A stretch of DNA of 64,000 nt from Pseudomonas fluorescens. Its GTDB lineage: Bacteria > Pseudomonadota > Gammaproteobacteria > Pseudomonadales > Pseudomonadaceae. Below, piece after piece: positions 1-7,913 of this stretch (within the stretch, counting starts at the first letter, position 1; each line of letters opens with the position of its first letter). Below the pieces are notes generated by a model. It did no database searches. It saw only the letters and a list, made by a program, of their open reading frames with translations, and had not been told where the DNA came from. Location of the stretch: contig NZ_CABVII010000013.1 of NCBI RefSeq assembly GCF_902497995.1, positions 62,001 through 126,000 of the forward strand, read 5' to 3'. The position numbers and the translations under genes are program-made.

Positions 1-102
1 CCGTGATTCTGTGCGGACGACTGTTGGCGTACACCTGAACCAACTTGCCTGCGACGCCGCGCACTCGTTTTTCTGGCGGGCTTTTTTTACCGGGTCGCTC
101 AG

Positions 103-1191
103 TCAGGTATTGGTTTTCAGCCTGGTCCACAACCGGGTACTCAACCGTGCGATGGCCGCAGGCAGTTCCTCTACGGTAAACAACTTGTCCAGCACACCGC
201 TCGGCGGGTAGATCGCCAGGTCCTGCTTCACGGCCGGAACCACATACTGATCCGCTGCGAGGTTGGGGTTGGCGTAGTGGATGCTGTTGCTGATGTTGGC
301 GATGACCTGCGGCGTCAGCAGGTAATTCATGTAGGTATAGCCATTCTTCTCGTGCGGCGCGCTCTTGGGCATGACCACCATGTCGAACCACAACGTCGAT
401 CCTTCGTCAGGAATCGAATAGGCGATGTCGATGCCGTTATTGGCTTCCTTGGCGCTGGCCGCCGCCTGCACCACGTCACCATTGAAACCGATCACCGCGC
501 AGACGTTACCGTTCGCCAGGTCGCTGATGTACTTGGAGGCGTGGAAATACTGCACGTAGGGTCTGATTTTCAGCAGCGCCTGCTCGGCTTTCTTATAGTC
601 CGCAGGTTCGTGACTGTGAGGCGGCAGGCCCAGGTAATTGAGGGTGATCGGCAGGATTTGCGTGGGGTTATCGATAATCGCCACGCCACACTGGCTCAGT
701 TTCTTGATGTTGTTTTCATCAAAAAACAGATCCCAGGAGCGGGTGACATCGGTGTTGCCGAAGATCGCCTTGATCTTCTCGACGTTGTAACCGATACCCG
801 CGGTGCCCCACATGTAGGGGTAGCCATACTGGTTGCCCGGATCATTGACCTCGAGTTTTTTCATCAGTGCCGGGTCAAGGTTTTTCCAGTTGGGCAGCTG
901 GTTTTTATCAAGCTTCTGAACGGCCCCTGCCTTGATCAATCGGGACAGAAAATGGTTCGAAGGGCTCACCACGTCATAGCCGGTGTTACCGGTCATCAGC
1001 TTCGATTCCAGCACTTCATTGCTGTCGTGAATGTCGTAGGTGGCTTTGATTCCCGTCTCTTTGGTGAACGTGGTCAGGGTGTCGTCGGCGATGTAGCCGT
1101 TCCAGTTTGAGATGTTGACGACTTCGTCGGCATAGCAGGCTGCCGACAACGTCGTCAGCACGACCATCAGCGGAATATTATTGACGCGCAT
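103..1191 (-). CDS. Polyamine ABC transporter periplasmic substrate-binding protein (PotF/SpuD family)
   Basis: A 362-residue protein of the spermidine/putrescine-binding PotF/SpuD/SpuE family, which captures polyamines in the periplasm for an ABC importer. An N-terminal Sec signal of about 20 residues ends near AACYA. The mature part begins with VVNISNWNGYIADDTL, typical of this family, and carries family-like segments such as MWGTAGIGYN. The start is placed at the ATG preceded by AGGTGATTGAAC; an in-frame TTG two codons earlier lacks a better site. It lies 54 bp after the FAD oxidase gene on the same strand, so the two are probably cotranscribed. No permease or ATPase gene is in view, but the gene is at the window edge. 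Substrate specificity cannot be read from the sequence. Confidence 0.88.
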   Translation of the reverse strand: MRVNNIPLMVVLTTLSAACYADEVVNISNWNGYIADDTLTTFTKETGIKATYDIHDSNEVLESKLMTGNTGYDVVSPSNHFLSRLIKAGAVQKLDKNQLPNWKNLDPALMKKLEVNDPGNQYGYPYMWGTAGIGYNVEKIKAIFGNTDVTRSWDLFFDENNIKKLSQCGVAIIDNPTQILPITLNYLGLPPHSHEPADYKKAEQALLKIRPYVQYFHASKYISDLANGNVCAVIGFNGDVVQAAASAKEANNGIDIAYSIPDEGSTLWFDMVVMPKSAPHEKNGYTYMNYLLTPQVIANISNSIHYANPNLAADQYVVPAVKQDLAIYPPSGVLDKLFTVEELPAAIARLSTRLWTRLKTNT

Positions 1192-1245
1192 GTTCAATCA
1201 CCTGGTTATTGATGAGCTTTTATTGTTTGCCGAATGCCGGGTTTT

Positions 1246-2547
1246 CTAGACTTCTGTTCGGGCCCTGACCGCTTCCACGCGCATTCGCAGCATGGCACCG
1301 ATATCGAGCAAGGGACGCGGCGGCAGCCAGCCCGGCTGAGCCCTGTGCATGACCGATGTCAGGATCGGCGAGCTGGCACCCGATGCCAGTTCGGCGAGCA
1401 GGCGTCCCCACAGGGTGCCGCGCGCGACGCCCGAACCGTTGCAGCCGGCCACGGCAAAAACGCCCTCTTCGACCTTGGCAAAGTAAGGCTGGCCGGAGCG
1501 TGAGGCGCTCAGGTGTCCGGTCCAGGTGTATTGGATGTCCTGCTCGTTCAGCCACGGAAAACGGCGCTGCAAGCCGAGCACATGGTGTTTTCGACGCTGC
1601 GCAAGTTCACGGTCGGACAAGTCCCGGGAACGGTACTCCGCGGTGTTGCGGATCATCACCCGACGATCCGGCGTCAGGCGCACCGTGGCCCCGAGCGGAC
1701 GGGTAGAGAGCACGCCCCAGGGTTCGACAGCGCCGATGGCGCGGAACTCTTCGTCACTGAGCGGCCGCGTGAGGCTGGCACTGAGTTCCATCGCGAAGGT
1801 GCCGCTGTCGGTGATTCCTGCGCGGGGGATGAACGCGTTGAGGCAGACGAGCACCTGCTTCGCTTCGATGCTGGCGTTGACCGCATTGGCGCGAAGGCTT
1901 CCGTTACGCAGACGCTCCAGCCCGCTGATATCGGTATTTTCATAGAGGGTGACACTGTCCGGCAGCGTATCGAGCAGGCCCTTCACGTACTTCGCCGGTT
2001 GCAGCAGGGCATTGCCATTGCCGCACCAGATCGCGGCCTGGTAATGCTTGGTTCCGAGCTTTTTGCTCAGTGCGTCACCTTGCAGGAACTGCGCAGAGGC
2101 GCCGACCGCTCTCAGTGTTTGCAGCTTGGCCTCGACATGGGTCAGTTTGCCCGGATCGCTGACAGCGAAGTAATAACCCGAATCGCGAAAATCGCACTCG
2201 ATGCCATGCCGAACAATGCGCTGGCGGACTTCCGCACTGGCGACCCGTGAAATCTCGGTATCCACTTCAAAATCAGCAAAACCCTGACGGCCGATCAGCT
2301 CGTCATCGGTCGGGTGTTCATGGCCGACCACGAAGCCTGAGTTGCGCGCCGAAGCCCCCTGCGCCGCGCGCTGCCGATCGACAACCACAATGCGTGCCTG
2401 AGGGTGCATGTCTGCCAGCGAATGAGCGGCGCACAGGCCGGTGATGCCGGCACCGATAATCAGCCAGTCAGCTTTTTGCGGGCCGCTCAGGCGAGTGCGT
2501 GCCCGAGAATCTCCAGCCTGCGCGATCCAGCCACATTTATTTTCCAT
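1246..2547 (-). CDS. FAD-dependent oxidoreductase (DAO family, gamma-glutamylputrescine oxidase-like)
   Basis: A 433-residue DAO-superfamily flavoprotein. The dinucleotide-binding motif LIIGAGITGLCAAHSLA lies near residues 29-45, followed by the ASARNSGFV flavin-contact motif near residue 67 and a C-terminal FAD segment GVFAVAGCNGSGVARG. The length and motif order fit the PuuB/ordL amine oxidases that oxidise gamma-glutamylputrescine or related amines. A good ribosome site (GAGGTGACGC) precedes the ATG. The gene heads a probable operon with the polyamine-binding protein and is divergent from a LysR regulator, which supports a role in amine or polyamine catabolism. The exact substrate is inference; other amino-acid oxidases of this family remain possible. 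Confidence 0.82.
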   Translation of the reverse strand: MENKCGWIAQAGDSRARTRLSGPQKADWLIIGAGITGLCAAHSLADMHPQARIVVVDRQRAAQGASARNSGFVVGHEHPTDDELIGRQGFADFEVDTEISRVASAEVRQRIVRHGIECDFRDSGYYFAVSDPGKLTHVEAKLQTLRAVGASAQFLQGDALSKKLGTKHYQAAIWCGNGNALLQPAKYVKGLLDTLPDSVTLYENTDISGLERLRNGSLRANAVNASIEAKQVLVCLNAFIPRAGITDSGTFAMELSASLTRPLSDEEFRAIGAVEPWGVLSTRPLGATVRLTPDRRVMIRNTAEYRSRDLSDRELAQRRKHHVLGLQRRFPWLNEQDIQYTWTGHLSASRSGQPYFAKVEEGVFAVAGCNGSGVARGTLWGRLLAELASGASSPILTSVMHRAQPGWLPPRPLLDIGAMLRMRVEAVRARTEV

Positions 2548-2713
2548 GCGTCACCTCATTCGACTGTCATTGCGCGAGCCGTCTCTGTCCAAAGCACAAC
2601 CTCATGCAACAATCGCATCAGTGGTTTGAGATGGCGGTAGCTAGAGCTAGAATCTATAAGGCCTTCGGCAATACAACCAACGTTATAAAATCATCGAGCC
2701 ATTCAGCAAACGC

Positions 2714-3643
2714 ATGGATAACATTCGCCACGTTCCCTCGCTCCAGGCCTTGCAGGCACTGGTCGAAGTCGCCGACAGCGGTAGCTTCACCCAGGCTGCG
2801 CAGACGCTGTGCCTGACCCAAAGCGCCGTGAGCCGCAAAATTCAGCAACTGGAGAGCCACTTCGGCTTACCCATGTTCGTAAGGAATAGCCGCAATGTCC
2901 GCCTGACCCCGGAAGGCGAACAGGTGCTGGCCATCGCGCGCAATATCCTGGCGCAGTTGAAATCACTGGAGGATCGGCTGGCACCGCAGAAACGTCCTTT
3001 ACGCATCCGCATGCATGTGTCGCTGGCGGTGCGCTGGTTACTGCCGAAGTTGAGCGAGTTCTATCGAAGTCATCCGGACGTATCGCTGTCGATCGAAACC
3101 GTGGCGACTGAAGTGGTGGAACCGGCGATCGATAGCGATGCCTACATCCTCTATCTGCCGGAGCCGTCCGCTGATCCGGATTGCCTGATCCTGTTCGAGG
3201 AAGCCCTGGTGCCGGTGTGCGCCCCGGGCCTGGGCAGCCCGACCCGGCCGTTGCAGTCGGTGGAGGATCTAGGGGGTTTCCCGCTGCTGCATCGTTCGGC
3301 GGACAAGCATGACTGGGTCCAATGGCTGTCCGCCAATGGCGGCAAGTCGCTGGAAGATTACCGGCACATTCCCTTCAACCTCGACGAGCTGGCGCTCGAT
3401 GCCGCAGCGCGAGGATTGGGGGTCGCCATGACCGACTTGACCCTGGCGGTCGAATCCATTGAACGGGGCGTGCTGGTCATACCCTTCGGCCCCCCCTTGA
3501 AAACCCGCGGAATATACGCGCTGAAGCTGCAACCTTCGGCGGCTTCTCACCCGGCGTGCGGGCTGATCATGCAATGGTTCTCCCAGCAGGCCGAATTACC
3601 TTCGCCGGCAAGCCGGTCTCGCTCCCACATGGGGCACCGGTGA
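2714..3643 (+). CDS. LysR-family transcriptional regulator (GcvA-like)
   Basis: A 309-residue LysR-type regulator. The N-terminal winged helix-turn-helix covers residues 7-66 and includes SGSFTQAAQTLCLTQSAVSR. The effector-binding domain follows from about residue 90. The overall form is that of the GcvA/AmpR subgroup, in which the regulator often controls a divergent operon. It is divergent from the amine oxidase/polyamine-binding operon across a 166-bp gap, so that operon is its most likely target. The start ATG has only a weak Shine-Dalgarno sequence. The inducer is unknown. Confidence 0.88.
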   Translation: MDNIRHVPSLQALQALVEVADSGSFTQAAQTLCLTQSAVSRKIQQLESHFGLPMFVRNSRNVRLTPEGEQVLAIARNILAQLKSLEDRLAPQKRPLRIRMHVSLAVRWLLPKLSEFYRSHPDVSLSIETVATEVVEPAIDSDAYILYLPEPSADPDCLILFEEALVPVCAPGLGSPTRPLQSVEDLGGFPLLHRSADKHDWVQWLSANGGKSLEDYRHIPFNLDELALDAAARGLGVAMTDLTLAVESIERGVLVIPFGPPLKTRGIYALKLQPSAASHPACGLIMQWFSQQAELPSPASRSRSHMGHR

Positions 3644-3763
3644 TTCCCGGGTTGTGACTGTTGTTGGAAGTTTTTTCATGAAGGACCGTTCCTCGATTCC
3701 GACGTACGGCGTTTAGGTCATCAGACATTGATACCGCTTCATCGAAACGCTTTTTGCGGCGTT

Positions 3764-4909
3764 TTATCTCCCGGTTGCGATAATCAAAGGTACAAGCTGC
3801 TCTTCATCCGACAGCGCTCCATGATGACCCATCCAGGATGTCTGAAAGGGTTCCCGGATTGAACGAACCAAACCGGCACCGTCCCCGGCGATGACCAAAA
3901 GATCTCCGATGCGCCTGCACGCTGCATCCGTCACGTTCTTCCCGAACAGGCCAAGGGCCAATGCCTGTTCTCGCGTGAGCACCTCAAAGTGCCCTGCGAG
4001 AACTTCGCGCCAGCGCTTCACTGCATCGGCATCGGTGGGGTCTTGAAGATAAACATGCCGCGCGCGAATATCACCACAGATACTGGCTACTCCCCGTTGC
4101 AAGTCCGGCATCAAGTCAAAATCAAACGTCCTGGCATCATCGACCGTGGTCATACCATGGTCAGCGGTCACTATTAGCACCGCGTCCTGCTCAATTTGAT
4201 CTCGCAGACTGCGGATTCGTTGATCGATATCTTCGAGCGTGTCCTGCCACTTCCCGGATCCTGGCCCATGCAAATGTCCACACAGGTCGAGCTCACCGAA
4301 ATAAACGTACGACAGTTGTCGATCATTGCACCCTGACACCGACCGAAAGCGTGCCATCAGATCATCGGGATCAGTGAACGCAATGACCTTGGCCCCATTG
4401 AACACGGTCCGGGTATAGGCCGAACCGGCAATGGCGGCAGGCAGAAACGCATTGATCAACAAGCCACCGGCAGCCGCCTTTACCCAGGCCGACTGGCTGG
4501 CAACGATCTTTTCAGCACAGGCGGCTGCAGCTTCAAGTCGACCGGTGCGCGGGTCGAAGAGCTGCCAGGACAGAGGATTGAACTGCCACGCCTCGACATT
4601 AAATGCCGCACCGACAATGCCGTGACTACCGCTGTCTTCTGCTGTTGCCAGCGAAGCCAGGCTGGCAGCCGTCGTCGACGGGAAGCCCGAATGCAGTATT
4701 TGCCCCTCCCCCCTGTTTACCAGTGAGCTCAGATACGGAGCCCTGTGGGCATACCTGTTCAGAAGTTGAGCGCCCAGCCCGTCAACCAGACACAGCACCA
4801 CCTGCTTGCAGCATGGCAAGACGATGCTTGCCGCATTGTCGCTGACGCCCAGCGATTGAAGAACCGAGTTCGTCAAACTGGCCAGGCCGGACCTGACTGG
4901 CTGGAACAT
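3764..4909 (-). CDS. Alkaline phosphatase superfamily protein (nucleotide pyrophosphatase/phosphodiesterase type)
   Basis: A 381-residue protein of the alkaline-phosphatase/nucleotide-pyrophosphatase superfamily. CLVDGLGAQLL provides an early metal-binding Asp, GFPSTTAASLASLA the likely Thr nucleophile, and VTADHGMTT the second metal site, followed by a C-terminal MGHHGALS histidine. These are the expected ligands of a two-zinc phosphodiesterase. There is no clear signal peptide, so it may act in the cytoplasm. The start at 4909 is chosen for its GGAGGTGCGCC ribosome site; the longer reading frame to 4954 lacks one. It stands alone between unrelated genes. The substrate is unknown. Confidence 0.78.
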   Translation of the reverse strand: MFQPVRSGLASLTNSVLQSLGVSDNAASIVLPCCKQVVLCLVDGLGAQLLNRYAHRAPYLSSLVNRGEGQILHSGFPSTTAASLASLATAEDSGSHGIVGAAFNVEAWQFNPLSWQLFDPRTGRLEAAAACAEKIVASQSAWVKAAAGGLLINAFLPAAIAGSAYTRTVFNGAKVIAFTDPDDLMARFRSVSGCNDRQLSYVYFGELDLCGHLHGPGSGKWQDTLEDIDQRIRSLRDQIEQDAVLIVTADHGMTTVDDARTFDFDLMPDLQRGVASICGDIRARHVYLQDPTDADAVKRWREVLAGHFEVLTREQALALGLFGKNVTDAACRRIGDLLVIAGDGAGLVRSIREPFQTSWMGHHGALSDEEQLVPLIIATGR

Positions 4910-5207
4910 GGCGCACCTCCTTGAGCGGTGTGAATGGCCTCTACCCGATTCCATCGTAGGGGATTGAAGCCATGGAGATTACAAACTTGCCATCGAGTTG
5001 TCAGCGCAGCCGGCGCTCTCGATTCCTGCAGTGGGGTCGTCGGTCACCCACACCGGGAGCCGTCGGTCGCCAGCCGTAACCACGGCGCCAATTCATTAGA
5101 AAATTGTCATTCAACTGTTGGTCGGCTGTGCGGATCGCCTGGTTAACCGGAACTTATTGCCAGGCCACCCTCCGGCAGCCAATCAGCCCTGAACAGAGGG
5201 AATCATC

Positions 5208-5462
5208 ATGAAAATGTTCACACTCGGTCTGGCCACCCTCCTCGCCGGCCCGGCGTTGGCCGATACCCACACCGCCGACCCTGTCATACAGGACAAGCCC
5301 GGTTTCTTCGTCCACCTGGACGTCGCCAAAGAGCTGACCAGTACCGATATTACGCAAGCGTGCGGCATCGTCCCCGCACGGTTCACTTACCTTGACCAGC
5401 AGGGGCGCGAGCATGTGCTGGATTACCAGGCCCAGGGTGTGTGGTGCATCAGTGATCATTGA
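5208..5462 (+). CDS. DUF2790 small exported protein
   Basis: An 84-residue protein with a short Sec signal (MKMFTLGLATLLAGPALA) and a mature domain matching the Pseudomonas-specific DUF2790 family. That family shows a conserved core like CGIVPARFTYLDQQG, then VLDYQ, and a Cys near the C-terminus (GVWCISDH); the two cysteines could form a disulphide. A Shine-Dalgarno AGAGGG precedes the ATG. DUF2790 proteins are uncharacterised periplasmic proteins, and several paralogues are common per genome. A second copy lies at 42108-42371. This copy is isolated, with no operon partner, and lacks the GATACA sites seen at the other copy. Confidence 0.85.
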   Translation: MKMFTLGLATLLAGPALADTHTADPVIQDKPGFFVHLDVAKELTSTDITQACGIVPARFTYLDQQGREHVLDYQAQGVWCISDH

Positions 5463-5605
5463 GCCAGCGATGTACTCGCATTTGATCGGGCTACACTGGC
5501 GCGGCTGACCTCTGTAGCCCGTTACGTCGGACGATGCGCCCCTATGTTGTCACATCTTATTTCTTCTCTTTGACAATCGAGGCTTGAGCTTTAGGCTGTC
5601 TCAAC

Positions 5606-5620
5606 CTATAAATACTATAG
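5606..5620. promoter_or_regulatory. Candidate operator of the DUF4258/HTH pair
   Basis: CTATAAATACTATAG is an inverted repeat with perfect 5-bp arms (CTATA and TATAG) around AATAC, ending 6 bp before the start codon of the DUF4258 gene. A TTGACA box lies at 5570-5575 with a possible TAGGCT -10 element at 5592-5597. Such a palindrome just before a toxin-antitoxin-like operon is the usual position of an autoregulatory site bound by the HTH partner. Binding is inferred. Confidence 0.4.
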
Positions 5621-5626
5621 AAAATC

Positions 5627-5950
5627 ATGAGCGACCTACTGCCGTTTCCGCTGTCCAAAAAGAAAGCCCTGGAAATCATTAGAGAGCTTTCTATTGGTTC
5701 TGAGCGTGTCTTTTATTCCAAACACGCGCGGTCGCGCATGATTGAGCGGGAGATAACCATGCCGGATGTCATGGAATGCTTGCGCAGAGGACAAGTCACT
5801 GATGGCCCCTACCAAGCACCAGGGGGCGATTGGAGATTCACTATTTCATGGTTCAGGGCCGGGTCACCCCTCCAGATTGTCGGCGCAATCGATGTCGACG
5901 AGGATGGGAAATATCTCGTCATAGTGACCACGATGCAAAGGGAGAGATAA
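5627..5950 (+). CDS. DUF4258 protein, probable toxin component
   Basis: A 107-residue protein of the DUF4258 family. The core contains YSKHARSRMIEREITMPDVMECL, typical of this RelE/BrnT/MqsR-like small fold, and a C-terminal strand region (VGAIDVDEDGKYLVIVTT). It is followed after 4 bp by an HTH protein, with the downstream ribosome site (GGGAGAG) inside the end of this gene, so the two are translationally linked. In this family such pairs are usually annotated as type II toxin-antitoxin modules of MqsRA-like layout (toxin first). Toxic or RNase activity is inferred from family and arrangement only. Confidence 0.72.
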   Translation: MSDLLPFPLSKKKALEIIRELSIGSERVFYSKHARSRMIEREITMPDVMECLRRGQVTDGPYQAPGGDWRFTISWFRAGSPLQIVGAIDVDEDGKYLVIVTTMQRER

Positions 5951-5954
5951 TTTT

Positions 5955-6395
5955 ATGTACCACTACGTTGAAAGCGGTTTGCCGAACGTTTGGCTTAGCA
6001 ACGGCTACGTGGTGAAAGAGACCGCTTATGGCGAGTCTGTTGCTATCACGGATGTCGAGGGTCTTCACGACTTTATCGGCAAGACTATTGCGCAAAAGCC
6101 AGCAGCACTTACCGGTGCAGAGTTTCGGTTCCTGCGCAAAGAACTGGGCTTATCGCAAGAAAGACTGGCCGGTATTGTCGGGCTTACCTCCCAGGCGGTG
6201 GCGATCTGGGAAAAGACTGACAAGATTCCGACTGTAAACGACCGCTACCTGCGCGGGCTTTACCTGGAAGCCAAGACTGGCGAGGCGGACCTGATGGCTG
6301 CCATTAACTCGATCAACGAACTGGACCACGAGCTTCATAAGCTCAATCTACAGTTTGAAAATGGCTGGCATGAACAAGAAAAAACATGTGCCTGA
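5955..6395 (+). CDS. HTH-type antitoxin/transcriptional regulator (MqsA/HigA-like)
   Basis: A 146-residue protein. The N-terminus (MYHYVESGLPNVWLSNGY) is typical of regulators paired with DUF4258 proteins. An Xre-type helix-turn-helix occupies about residues 55-90 (LRKELGLSQERLAGIVGLTSQAVAIWE). The C-terminal tail is acidic and probably helical. It probably neutralises the preceding DUF4258 protein and represses the operon through the palindrome just upstream. MqsA has an N-terminal zinc finger; here no CxxC motif is seen, so the N-terminus is different. Confidence is high for the HTH and moderate for the antitoxin role. Confidence 0.75.
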   Translation: MYHYVESGLPNVWLSNGYVVKETAYGESVAITDVEGLHDFIGKTIAQKPAALTGAEFRFLRKELGLSQERLAGIVGLTSQAVAIWEKTDKIPTVNDRYLRGLYLEAKTGEADLMAAINSINELDHELHKLNLQFENGWHEQEKTCA

Positions 6396-6415
6396 CAAAA
6401 ACGTCAATGCTACAG

Positions 6416-6447
6416 CTACTGTAGGAGCAAGCTTGCTCCTACAGTAG
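6416..6447. repeat. Perfect 32-bp palindrome (REP-derived hairpin)
   Basis: Two 16-nt arms, CTACTGTAGGAGCAAG and its exact reverse complement, abut with no loop. The inner part (TGTAGGAGCAAGCTTGCTCCTACA) resembles a REP element whose two halves have been joined directly. It lies 20 bp after the HTH gene and may act as a transcription terminator for the toxin-antitoxin-like operon. No T-tract follows. Confidence 0.7.
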
Positions 6448-6594
6448 ACCCGGGAACTTCAAGTAAAATGGCAAAAAACACCAGCGCCTTTGAGCAGTTT
6501 CGGCATAGGCGCAACGCTTTGCCGAACCTAGACTCGCCCTCAGATTAAAGCATCCAAGCTCAATAAAATCCGGTGCTGATCCAGGAGAATCACC

Positions 6595-7779
6595 ATGAAC
6601 CCATCCGATATTTTTGTTATCAGCGCCGTGCGCTCGGCCATCGGCAGCTTTGGCGGCTCGCTCAAGGATGTGCCACCCATCCAGTTGGCCACCGACGTGT
6701 GCCGCGCCGCCATCGAGCGTTCAGGTCTGGCGCCTGAGCACATCGGTCACGCCGTAATGGGGCATGTGATCCCGACCGAAACACGTGATGCCTACATCTC
6801 CCGAGCCGTGGCAATGAATGCCGGCCTGCCCAAAGAAACTCCGGCCTTCAACGTCAACCGCCTCTGCGGCTCCGGTTTGCAGGCAATCGTCAGCGCAGCA
6901 CAAAGTCTGATGCTGGGGGATGCCGGGGCTGCGCTGGCCGGTGGCGTCGAGTCCATGAGCCGCGGCGCCTACCTGTTGCCGCAGGCACGCTGGGGCGCAC
7001 GCATGGGTGACATGCAGGCCATCGACTACATGCTCGGCGTGCTGCAAGACCCCTTTGCCGGTTTCCACATGGGCATCACCGCGGAAAACATCGCCGAGCG
7101 TTATGGCATCACTCGCCAGGCCCAGGATGAACTGGCGCTTGTCAGCCAACAACGGGCCGCCCGAGCCATTGCCGAAGGCCGCTTTGTCGAGCAGATCGTG
7201 CCGATCGAAGTGGCGACCCGCAAAGGTACGGTGACCTTTGCCACTGACGAACATGTGCGCGCCGAGGTCAACGCCGAGCAATTGGGCAAGATGAAACCGG
7301 CCTTCAAAAAAGACGGCAGCGTCACCGCCGGCAACGCCTCCGGCCTCAATGACGGCGCCGGTGCGCTGATCATGGCTACCGGTGAAATGGTCCGTGCGCA
7401 AGGCCTCAAGCCCATGGCCCGACTGGTCGGTTACGCCCACGCCGGTGTCGAACCGGAACTGATGGGGCTGGGCCCGATTCCCGCCACGCGCCTGGTGCTC
7501 AAGCGCGCCGGCCTGACCGTCGCCGACCTGGATGTCATCGAGTCGAACGAGGCCTTCGCCGCCCAGGCCTGTGCGGTGGCGCAAGAACTGGGCTTCGACC
7601 CGGAGAAGGTCAACCCCAACGGTTCCGGCATCTCCCTGGGCCATCCGGTGGGCGCCACCGGTGCGATTATCGCCACCAAGGCCATTCATGAACTGCACCG
7701 TGTTCAGGGGCGTTACGCCCTGGCGACCATGTGCATCGGCGGCGGCCAGGGCATCGCCGTGTTGTTCGAACGCGTCTGA
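6595..7779 (+). CDS. bktB: Acetyl-CoA C-acyltransferase (beta-ketothiolase, BktB type)
   Basis: A 394-residue thiolase. The acylated cysteine is C91 in NRLCGSGLQAIVSAAQ, the catalytic His sits in ISLGHPVGATGA, and the second cysteine (C380) in CIGGGQG. These are the three conserved thiolase active-site blocks, and the length is normal. The sequence recalls Cupriavidus BktB closely (for example ARWGARMGD and HMGITAENIAERYGI), an enzyme that accepts acetoacetyl- and 3-ketovaleryl-CoA. The ribosome site AGGAGA is strong and a hairpin follows the stop, so the gene is probably monocistronic. It may matter more than usual because the atoB thiolase at 50.7 kb is destroyed. The symbol reflects similarity by eye. 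Confidence 0.87.
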   Translation: MNPSDIFVISAVRSAIGSFGGSLKDVPPIQLATDVCRAAIERSGLAPEHIGHAVMGHVIPTETRDAYISRAVAMNAGLPKETPAFNVNRLCGSGLQAIVSAAQSLMLGDAGAALAGGVESMSRGAYLLPQARWGARMGDMQAIDYMLGVLQDPFAGFHMGITAENIAERYGITRQAQDELALVSQQRAARAIAEGRFVEQIVPIEVATRKGTVTFATDEHVRAEVNAEQLGKMKPAFKKDGSVTAGNASGLNDGAGALIMATGEMVRAQGLKPMARLVGYAHAGVEPELMGLGPIPATRLVLKRAGLTVADLDVIESNEAFAAQACAVAQELGFDPEKVNPNGSGISLGHPVGATGAIIATKAIHELHRVQGRYALATMCIGGGQGIAVLFERV

Positions 7780-7800
7780 CAAGCCCCCGCCCGCTCCCCT

Positions 7801-7823
7801 TGCCCCCCGTTTAGCGGGGGGCA
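7801..7823 (+). terminator. Rho-independent-type hairpin after the thiolase gene
   Basis: TGCCCCCCG and CGGGGGGCA form a perfect 9-bp stem with a 5-nt loop (TTTAG), 21 bp after the thiolase stop codon. The T-tract is poor (GTTTGAG), but the GC stem is strong. Confidence 0.6.
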
Positions 7824-7913
7824 GTTTGAGCGTGATCGACAAAACCATTCGAAAATCGGTGTGATGACCTAACCTCATAGGCTGAGTGACTATCAACAGA
7901 GTCGAACACGCCT

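Noticed and set aside
6721..7896. 391-codon open frame on the minus strand over the thiolase gene
   Set aside because: It is antisense to a thiolase with all catalytic motifs; the composition is the usual high-GC shadow.
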